35,069 nt of DNA from the IMG/VR virus record IMGVR_UViG_3300009184_000015, positions 1-35,069 of that record; one strand, written 5' to 3'. The notes under the pieces were generated by a model. It made no database searches. It was given only the letters and a program-made list of their open reading frames with translations, and had not been told where the DNA came from. The stretch is from a virus. The translations under genes and the position numbers were made by a program. Positions 29,890-35,069 of this stretch are shown piece after piece; positions within the stretch are counted from its first letter, which is position 1; each line of letters begins with the position of its first letter.

Positions 29890-31524
29890 ATGGCTGATTT
29901 TCCAATATCACCCGTAGTGCGACGTGTAGTCTATACCGGCTCGGCTGGTACTGGACCCTATGCGTTCACCTTTGAAATATTGGCACAAACTGATATCGAC
30001 GTATATGTTGATTCAACTTTAAAAACGCTGACAACGGATTACACGGTAACAATCAATGCGAACGGTACCGGATCAGTCACTTTTGTTACTGCTCCTGGAT
30101 CCACTAAGCGGATCACGATTGTTGGTGCCAGGGATATTACCCGTGCATCTGACTACGTAACTGGTGGCGACTTTACTGCGGCATCCCTAAATTTAGAGCT
30201 GGACCAGCAAACCATTTTTAATCAGCAAAATGCTGAATCATTGGGTCGTGCGATCTTGGCTCCAGTAACGGACCCGGCCTCTATCAATATGGTATTGCCG
30301 GTGCAAACTTCCCGCGCCGGAAAGATCCTGGCATTTGATTCGACTGGTAATCCTACGGTCGGAGAAGAGATCGGTAACTGGCGTGGTAACTGGGCCGCTG
30401 GTCAAGCTTATACCGTCCGTGACCTGGTAAAAGATTCTAGTAACTCAAACGTATATCGCGCTAATACTGCTCATACTTCTGTTGGCACAACGCCAATCAG
30501 CTCGAATGCTGATTCTGCTAAGTGGGACCTGGTAGTGGACGCGGCATCAGCTGGTGCATCTGCATCTGCCGCCGCGGCATCAGCAAGTGCGGCCGCTAGT
30601 TCAGCGAGTGCGGCCTCTACTTCTGCATCGAACGCCTCAACATCGGCCAGCAATGCGTCAACTTCTGCAAGCTCCGCTAGTACGTCGGCCAGCAATGCGT
30701 CAACTTCGGCAACGAACGCGTCTAACTCAGCAACATCGGCTAGTACGTCCGCCTCAACTGCAACGACACAAGCGAGCAATGCGTCAACTTCTGCGTCGAA
30801 TGCGTCAACAAGCGCAACGTCGGCCAGCAATAGCGCGTCAACTGCTACAACCCAGGCGACTAATGCGGCTACATCAGCAAGCGGCGCATCAACAAGTGCA
30901 ACGAACGCCAGCAACTCCGCTAGTTCTGCCAGCACTTCTGCTACGAATGCGTCTAACTCGGCCAGCTCGGCCAGCACTTCTGCCAGCAATGCGTCAACCA
31001 GCGCAACGAACGCGGCGGCAAGTGCGGCATCTGCCCTGGCCGCTTTAGATGACTTTACCGATACTTACCTGGGCGCGTTTTCTACGGACCCAACTTTAGA
31101 CAATGATGGTAATGCGCTATCTGCTGGTGACTTATATTTCAATACCGTCTCAAATCGTTTAAAGGTATATAGCGGATCTGCCTGGTCATTCGCGATTGTT
31201 GATACAACAACCGTCGTCACAAAAACAAGCTCTACTGGAGCGGCCATTATCCCAGCGGGTACAACTGGCGAGCGTGATGGCTCACCGGCCAATGGTTACT
31301 TTAGATACAATTCCTCGCTCGCATCCTTTGAGGGATATGTTGGTGGCGCCTGGGGTGGAGTGGGTGGCGCACAAGCTGGCGGCGTTATCTTTGAAAACTC
31401 ATTAACGATTAGCGCAAACTACACGCTATCAACCAGCAAGAATGGATTGAGCGTAGGCCCGGTCACAATCAATAGCGGCGTATCGGTAACGGTACCAAGT
31501 GGACAAAGGTGGGTAATATTATGA
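29890..31524 (+). CDS. Tail fibre with T7-like N-terminus and Ala/Ser-rich shaft
   Basis: A 544-residue fibre. Residues 1-150 match the T7 gp17 attachment domain (RRVVYTGSAGTGPYAFTFEI, DYVTGGDFTAASLNLELDQQ). Residues 150-215 form a small beta domain (NWRGNWAAGQAYTVRDLV). About 218-380 is a long Ala/Ser/Thr/Asn repeat built on SASNAST- and SATNASN-like heptads, which predicts a trimeric helical shaft. The end is a short beta tip. It lacks a large receptor domain, so the following genes probably form the distal parts. AGGAGA ribosome-binding site. Confidence 0.88.
   Translation: MADFPISPVVRRVVYTGSAGTGPYAFTFEILAQTDIDVYVDSTLKTLTTDYTVTINANGTGSVTFVTAPGSTKRITIVGARDITRASDYVTGGDFTAASLNLELDQQTIFNQQNAESLGRAILAPVTDPASINMVLPVQTSRAGKILAFDSTGNPTVGEEIGNWRGNWAAGQAYTVRDLVKDSSNSNVYRANTAHTSVGTTPISSNADSAKWDLVVDAASAGASASAAAASASAAASSASAASTSASNASTSASNASTSASSASTSASNASTSATNASNSATSASTSASTATTQASNASTSASNASTSATSASNSASTATTQATNAATSASGASTSATNASNSASSASTSATNASNSASSASTSASNASTSATNAAASAASALAALDDFTDTYLGAFSTDPTLDNDGNALSAGDLYFNTVSNRLKVYSGSAWSFAIVDTTTVVTKTSSTGAAIIPAGTTGERDGSPANGYFRYNSSLASFEGYVGGAWGGVGGAQAGGVIFENSLTISANYTLSTSKNGLSVGPVTINSGVSVTVPSGQRWVIL
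30541..31041 (+). repeat. Degenerate tandem repeat encoding the fibre shaft
   Basis: About 500 bases built of imperfect units such as GCGTCAACTTCTGC and GCCAGCAATGCG, all encoding Ala, Ser, Thr and Asn with Gln rarely. Such repeats can expand or contract by recombination and change shaft length. The opposite strand is also open over this stretch for the same low-complexity reason. Confidence 0.75.
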
Positions 31525-32063
31525 GCATCATTCTTCAAGGAAGTACGTCAGGTAGCATTACATTACAAGAGCCGGCCGTTGCTGGATCTACTGTATTAAG
31601 TTTGCCAGCGGCTTCGGGGACTGTAATGGTTAGCGGTAATATGCCAGCTTTTTATGCTTACTATACGGTAGACGCCTCAATACCAGCATCAACTACAACA
31701 AAACTTACTTTTACGGCAGAGAGCTACGATACTGCAAATTGTTTTGATACTTCTAATGGTCGCTTTACTCCAACGGTAGCGGGTTATTACCAGTTTACCT
31801 TTAGCGGTCAATCAGATTTTCAATCTACTGGAAGAGCGCAAACCTGGATTTATAAAAATGGTTCTCAAAGCGCTTTTAAAGAAGAGAATTTAAATGGGCC
31901 GGCATCCACCTATCCATCAAGATTTGTATCTGCCTTATTGTATGCAAATGGAACAACTGACTATTTTGAAATATATGTAAGACAAGAAAGCGGTATATCA
32001 AAAAGTGTTTATGCCGGTGTTATAGCAACATATTTTTGCGGATTTTTAGCGAGGGCGGCATGA
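31521..32063 (+). CDS. C1q-like trimeric tail tip protein
   Basis: A 180-residue protein. The start is taken at 31521, where ATG overlaps the fibre stop (ATGA); an in-frame GTG at 31509 lacks a spaced ribosome-binding site. After a short N-terminal strand region (ILQGSTSGSITLQEPAVAG, a phage tail hinge), residues 45-180 look like a C1q/TNF jelly roll: FYAYYTVDASIP, CFDTSNGRFTPTVAGYYQF, and YFCGFLARAA at the end. Likely a trimeric receptor-binding tip. It is the last gene with CCWGG sites before the compositional change. Confidence 0.72.
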   Translation: MSIILQGSTSGSITLQEPAVAGSTVLSLPAASGTVMVSGNMPAFYAYYTVDASIPASTTTKLTFTAESYDTANCFDTSNGRFTPTVAGYYQFTFSGQSDFQSTGRAQTWIYKNGSQSAFKEENLNGPASTYPSRFVSALLYANGTTDYFEIYVRQESGISKSVYAGVIATYFCGFLARAA

Positions 32064-32224
32064 GTTTATACGAAAAACTTTTAGCACTATATACAACATT
32101 AAACGCGAATGATTTTAATTTGAAAGATGGAACAATTCTTTTGCAGAACGATGGCGCTGGCGATTACATTGCCAAGTGGGAACACCCAACTTTGCCACGA
32201 CCAACAGATGAGGAGTTAGCATGA
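32060..32224 (+). CDS. Small fibre-associated protein (XkdW-like)
   Basis: A 54-residue protein beginning MSLYEKLLALYTTLNANDFN and ending KWEHPTLPRPTDEELA, with GTILLQNDGAGDYIA between. This IAKW...PxLPxPT pattern is common in small proteins between phage fibre genes (XkdW-like), which may aid fibre assembly. The ATGA overlaps on both sides support this start over an upstream ATG. Function not demonstrated. Confidence 0.65.
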   Translation: MSLYEKLLALYTTLNANDFNLKDGTILLQNDGAGDYIAKWEHPTLPRPTDEELA

Positions 32225-33141
32225 GTTCAACAATAACTGCACTAACTAGCGGTGGTGGATTGGCAATGGCTGGTGATACTAGCGGTCAATTAGAGTTAAA
32301 AACTAATAATGGCACTACTGCGGTAACAGTAGATACATCACAAAATGTTATGGTTAATTCCACTACATTGTTTGACCCTAATGGTTATGCTTCATCAGGT
32401 GGTAAATTTTTACAAGTTAAAACAACCACAACTGATAGAGGTTCTTTTGTAAACATTATTGGTGGTGGTGGTGGAAGCCCTAATTATTGGGTAGGTGGAA
32501 TTAATTATGCTATTTCAGGGCAAACATATCCTGCGGCAACTATTTTTTCATATACAGGTGCTTCATCAACATCAGGAATTTTAGGTTTTACTACTTCTAG
32601 CGATACTACTTCTACACCAACAGAACGGATGCGTATTGATTCTAGTGGCAGATTATTAGTTGGAACAATATCAGTAGGCTATATCAGTGGCTACCAAATG
32701 ACGGTTGCTCATTCGGGTACTGGTGGTGCGGCTTTTAAGTACGATGGAACATCCGAAACAAATGCAATTAGTTTACAAAACGGCAATGGTCAAGTAGGTC
32801 GAATTTATACAAGCGGTTCAAACACTACTTACGCTACTTCTTCTGATTACAGATTAAAAGAAAATATTGCACCAATGACAGGTGCGTTAGCTAAAGTTCA
32901 ATCACTTAATCCAGTTACTTATAAATGGAAATCTGATGGTGCTGATGGTCAAGGATTTATTGCTCATGAATTAGCGGAAGTTGTACCTGATTGCGTTGGC
33001 GGTGAAAAAGATGCCGTTGATGCAGATGGAAACCCAGTTTATCAAGATATTGATACTTCATTCCTAGTAGCTACATTAACTGCTGCAATTCAAGAACTTA
33101 GCGCAGAAGTAGAAGCGCTCAAAGCAAAGGTAGGAGCTTAA
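32221..33141 (+). CDS. Tail fibre/spike with C-terminal S74 autoprotease chaperone
   Basis: A 306-residue receptor-binding candidate. The N-terminal part (ITALTSGGGLAMAGDTSGQL) and beta-rich body rich in Ser, Thr, Gly end in an intramolecular chaperone of the peptidase S74 family: SSDYRLKENIAPM carries the Ser208-Lys213 dyad, followed by NPVTYKWKSDG, GFIAHELAEVVP and a C-terminal coiled coil VATLTAAIQELSAEVEALKA. In this family the chaperone drives trimerisation then cleaves itself off just before the Ser, releasing about 99 residues here. The DNA is AT-richer and free of CCWGG, suggesting recent gain. Confidence 0.88.
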   Translation: MSSTITALTSGGGLAMAGDTSGQLELKTNNGTTAVTVDTSQNVMVNSTTLFDPNGYASSGGKFLQVKTTTTDRGSFVNIIGGGGGSPNYWVGGINYAISGQTYPAATIFSYTGASSTSGILGFTTSSDTTSTPTERMRIDSSGRLLVGTISVGYISGYQMTVAHSGTGGAAFKYDGTSETNAISLQNGNGQVGRIYTSGSNTTYATSSDYRLKENIAPMTGALAKVQSLNPVTYKWKSDGADGQGFIAHELAEVVPDCVGGEKDAVDADGNPVYQDIDTSFLVATLTAAIQELSAEVEALKAKVGA

Positions 33142-33142
33142 T

Positions 33143-33679
33143 ATGGCAATCGTAATCAACGGTACAGGAACAATATCAGGCATTAGTGCTACTGATGGAT
33201 TATCTTCTCCACAGACTGGTAGTGTATTGCAAGTGGTTCAAGGAATTACTACTACTGCAACAACTGTCAGCAGTAGCACTTTTACCGATACAACTTTAAG
33301 TGCAACAATTACACCAAAATTTAACACAAGCAAAATTCTTGTAATGCTAAGTCAAAGTTATCGTATTACTAGAGCATCTGCCGCTTGTTTTGGTGGTTTT
33401 AGATTATTAAGAGGTTCTTCAACTGTTATTTGGACTGCTAATACTGAAAGTTCAGCAAATACAACCCCTTATGGTTTTGGTGTTGGTGCTACTGGTGCTA
33501 CTAATTCACAGCTTTATAATACTTTTTCATTACAATATTTAGATTCTCCAGCAACTACTTCTGCTACAACTTATAAGACACAAGTTGGAACTTATGATGG
33601 TGTTCCAGTTATTATTCTTCAACTTAATGATTTCACAGCTTGTTCTTCACAAATGCAACTTTTGGAGGTAGCAGGATGA
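33143..33679 (+). CDS. Beta-rich tail tip/fibre protein
   Basis: A 178-residue protein that begins AIVINGTGTISGISATDGL, an opening common to short phage tail-fibre modules, then a Thr/Ser-rich beta body. No enzymatic motif. It starts one base after the S74-type fibre gene and is probably an additional or alternative receptor-binding subunit. Composition (T-ending codons, no CCWGG) matches the preceding gene. Confidence 0.65.
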   Translation: MAIVINGTGTISGISATDGLSSPQTGSVLQVVQGITTTATTVSSSTFTDTTLSATITPKFNTSKILVMLSQSYRITRASAACFGGFRLLRGSSTVIWTANTESSANTTPYGFGVGATGATNSQLYNTFSLQYLDSPATTSATTYKTQVGTYDGVPVIILQLNDFTACSSQMQLLEVAG

Positions 33680-33930
33680 TAACCATAAAACAAATTGATG
33701 CACTTTACGAACTTTATCCACAAATAGTTACAACACAAGACAACATTGCTTACGATGCAGATGGCAACGAAGTAACTTATGACATAACTGCCGTCAATGC
33801 CAAAGTTGCACAAAATGAATCAGATAAAGTTGCACAAGAACAAGCACAAGTATCTGCAAAGGCTTCTGCACTAGCTAAACTAGCCGCATTAGGTTTAACC
33901 CAAGACGAAGTTAAGGCCTTGGTGGGGTAA
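33676..33930 (+). CDS. Putative tail fibre assembly-type protein (84 aa)
   Basis: An 84-residue protein: ITIKQIDALYELYPQIVTTQ, then IAYDADGNEVTYD and a helical C-terminus AKASALAKLAALGLTQDEVK. Similar proteins follow fibre genes in many phages and may aid fibre assembly. Start chosen at 33676 because it has GGAGG six to seven bases upstream and an ATGA overlap; a longer frame from 33640 reads into the previous gene. Function inferred from place only. Confidence 0.65.
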   Translation: MITIKQIDALYELYPQIVTTQDNIAYDADGNEVTYDITAVNAKVAQNESDKVAQEQAQVSAKASALAKLAALGLTQDEVKALVG

Positions 33931-33931
33931 T

Positions 33932-34135
33932 ATGACCGACGATCTTAACCAGCAAATTGGCCGCCTTGAAGCGCACGTCGAGCAACTCCAGCGCGACATG
34001 ACAGATATAAAAGGTAGCATTAAAACCATGAGCGATCAGATGAATCGCTGGCGCGGAGCTGGCGCAATTCTCTTAATGGTCGGCGCAGTATGCGGCTGGA
34101 TGATCGACATTGTTTATAAAGCCCTGGGAAAGTAA
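33932..34135 (+). CDS. XhlA-like coiled-coil membrane protein
   Basis: A 67-residue protein with an N-terminal coiled coil (LNQQIGRLEAHVEQLQRDM) and one C-terminal membrane segment (GAGAILLMVGAVCGWMIDIVY). This arrangement is typical of XhlA-type haemolysin/holin-accessory proteins. Native composition returns here: first CCTGG after the gap is at 34123. It probably belongs to the lysis cassette that continues to the holin and endolysin. Confidence 0.7.
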   Translation: MTDDLNQQIGRLEAHVEQLQRDMTDIKGSIKTMSDQMNRWRGAGAILLMVGAVCGWMIDIVYKALGK

Positions 34136-34144
34136 GCTCATGAT

Positions 34145-34597
34145 ATGGTCGATGACTTTGGGATTACTGAGGGGGCCAAGGCTCTTAGTGCATCGCTTGA
34201 TGGGGCGCGAGAAGCCAGTCACAAGCTCAGTAAAAGCATCGAAGGAATCCAAGGCGACGCCTTTGACGTTGCCCAGCGACAAGCCAGCGAACGCAAAGCG
34301 GCCGAGAGGAAGGCCGCGCTCCTCAAAGAGCGCGCCATCTACAAAGCGCTCGAAGAATACAAGCACCGCAAACTCATCACCGACCAAGAATACAAAACCA
34401 AAATAGAGTTTGTAAAGAAGTACGGCACGAAAGAATGGGAAGAAGTTTTGAAGATTAAAAAAGAGATCGAGACTATGGAACAAAATAGCAAAAAGTTTTA
34501 CGACGACCAGGTAAAAGAAGTGCGGCGCGTACAGTTTATTTGTTTTATAGTGGCGGCCTGGATCGCCTGGTATCTTGTTTGGGGAATTAAACCATAA
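34145..34597 (+). CDS. Coiled-coil protein with C-terminal membrane anchor (150 aa)
   Basis: A 150-residue protein. The opening DDFGITEGAKALSASLDGAREASHKLSKSIE is familiar from other podophages between fibre and lysis genes. The middle is a long charged coiled coil (SERKAAERKAALLKERAIY...), and the end has one hydrophobic helix (FICFIVAAWIAWYLVWGI). An inner-membrane spanin is conceivable, but in a spanin the anchor is normally N-terminal, so I leave the function open. Confidence 0.65.
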   Translation: MVDDFGITEGAKALSASLDGAREASHKLSKSIEGIQGDAFDVAQRQASERKAAERKAALLKERAIYKALEEYKHRKLITDQEYKTKIEFVKKYGTKEWEEVLKIKKEIETMEQNSKKFYDDQVKEVRRVQFICFIVAAWIAWYLVWGIKP

Positions 34598-34764
34598 TGG
34601 CAACTAAACCAATATGGGAAAAAGAACGGCCCAAGTCCCTGGGCAAATCAAAGAAGTTATCACCTGGCCAACTCAGCGCGGCCAAGGCAATGGCTAAGAA
34701 AGCGGGCCGCCCTTACCCTAACATGATTGATAACATTCGCGCGAAAGCAATTAAAGGAGAATGA
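34597..34764 (+). CDS. Small basic protein (55 aa)
   Basis: A 55-residue basic protein (MATKPIWEKERPKSLGKSKK, LSPGQLSAAKAMAKKAGRPYPNMID). The LSPxQ...AKxxAKxAGRPYPN pattern recurs in short phage proteins of unknown function. It overlaps the upstream stop by one base (TAATG), and its end provides the AAAGGAG ribosome-binding site for the following gene. Confidence 0.65.
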   Translation: MATKPIWEKERPKSLGKSKKLSPGQLSAAKAMAKKAGRPYPNMIDNIRAKAIKGE

Positions 34765-34765
34765 C

Positions 34766-34927
34766 ATGGCAACAATGAGCGGCAAGCAAATGATGAAGGT
34801 CCAAAAGGTAATGCACGAATGGAAGGGTGGCAAGCTAAAGTCTAGCTCCGGCCAAAAGGTAACGAATCAAAAGCAAGCCGTGGCCATCGCGCTATCTGAG
34901 GCCCGCGCAGTTAAGGGGAAAAAATAA
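34766..34927 (+). CDS. DUF6496-like small protein (53 aa)
   Basis: A 53-residue lysine-rich protein. VMHEWKGGKLKSSSGQKVTN followed by KQAVAIALSEARAVK is the DUF6496 signature seen in phages and bacteria; function unknown. The ATG at 34766 has AAAGGAG upstream; a longer frame from 34727 lacks one. One-base overlap (TAATG) with the holin gene. Confidence 0.7.
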   Translation: MATMSGKQMMKVQKVMHEWKGGKLKSSSGQKVTNQKQAVAIALSEARAVKGKK

Positions 34928-35069
34928 TGTTTCCACTAGGCGCGTTACTTGACATCGGCGGCAAGATCCTGGACAAAGTATTTCCGGATCCGGCCCAGGC
35001 TGAACAGGCAAAACTAAAACTCTTAGAGATGCAACAGAATGGTGAGCTGGCTAAGATCAATGCCGACGC
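34927..35069 (+). CDS. Holin, 5' part (continues at window position 2 after the repeat)
   Basis: The first 47 residues of the holin described at 2-394 (MFPLGALLDIGGKILDKVFP...). The reading frame runs off the right edge inside the 123-base duplicated segment; the complete gene is bases 34927-34946 joined to 1-394. Confidence 0.85.
   Translation, partial: MFPLGALLDIGGKILDKVFPDPAQAEQAKLKLLEMQQNGELAKINAD
34947..35069. repeat. Direct terminal repeat, right copy
   Basis: Exact copy of 1-123; see the left copy. It should be counted once in a circular map. Confidence 0.95.

Noticed and set aside
29841-29897. 18-codon frame between the ejection and fibre genes
   Set aside because: It has no ribosome-binding site and overlaps the fibre start; too short to support as a gene.
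30471-30989. Long minus-strand open frame (172 codons) opposite the fibre shaft
   Set aside because: It is an Ala/Leu/Glu/Asp repeat produced only by the complementary strand of the Ala/Ser/Thr repeat; no ribosome-binding site and no sensible protein.
34110-34406. Lys/Ser-rich frame (98 codons) overlapping the coiled-coil gene
   Set aside because: It lies out of frame with the well-supported 34145-34597 gene, has no spaced ribosome-binding site, and its basic composition is typical of frame-shifted reading.

Overview
The window is the essentially complete genome of a short-tailed (podovirus-type) dsDNA phage, read as a circular contig. Bases 1-123 are repeated exactly at 34947-35069, so the unique length is 34,946 bp and the holin gene is split across the two ends. 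The virion genes follow the T7 plan: portal, scaffold, capsid, tail adaptor, tail nozzle, internal virion proteins and a fibre with a T7-like N-terminus. There is no phage RNA polymerase and no DNA polymerase, so the phage must rely on the host for both. A consensus DnaA box, sigma70-like promoter elements and a holin/M15-endolysin lysis set suggest a Gram-negative, probably proteobacterial, host. Anything finer, such as a freshwater betaproteobacterium, would be a guess.

Layout. (1) 2-809, end of the lysis cassette: 3TM-type holin and M15 peptidase endolysin. (2) 810-978, convergent gap with an AT-rich hairpin, a second dyad and a minus-strand terminator. (3) 979-5293, one tightly packed minus-strand operon with mostly 1-4 bp overlaps. 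From its promoter it reads: LPD29-type protein, three unknowns, small serine recombinase, alarmone-hydrolase-like HD protein, two tiny membrane proteins, YqaJ exonuclease, zinc-knuckle protein and a LexA DNA-binding domain without its protease. (4) 5294-5393, divergent control region with a promoter overlapping a tandem 11-bp repeat. (5) 5394-9897, plus-strand replication block: ribbon-helix-helix regulator, PDDEXK nuclease, ssDNA-binding candidate with a gp2.5-like acidic tail, TOPRIM primase-helicase, an iteron-like origin candidate, a protein ending in an SSB-type tip, and a winged-helix replication protein. (6) 9898-11180, small genes, with an HNH endonuclease on the opposite strand. (7) 11173-29839, packaging, head, tail and ejection proteins. 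(8) 29890-33930, fibre and host-range genes; the part after about 31.85 kb differs in composition. (9) 33932-35069, membrane and lysis genes running into the holin.

How it fits together. The minus operon and the replication block diverge from one switch region, with an RHH repressor gene beside an RHH-like operator. A recombinase, a LexA-like repressor and an alarmone hydrolase in the minus operon suggest a decision or persistence module, though no classical integrase or CI repressor was seen. Replication probably starts in the CGGACA repeat array between the helicase gene and its downstream partner, with host DnaA and polymerase recruited. Most notable are that origin candidate, two proteins with SSB-like C-terminal tips, and the pairing of an alarmone hydrolase with a RelA/SpoT-synthetase-like domain inside a probable ejected virion protein.
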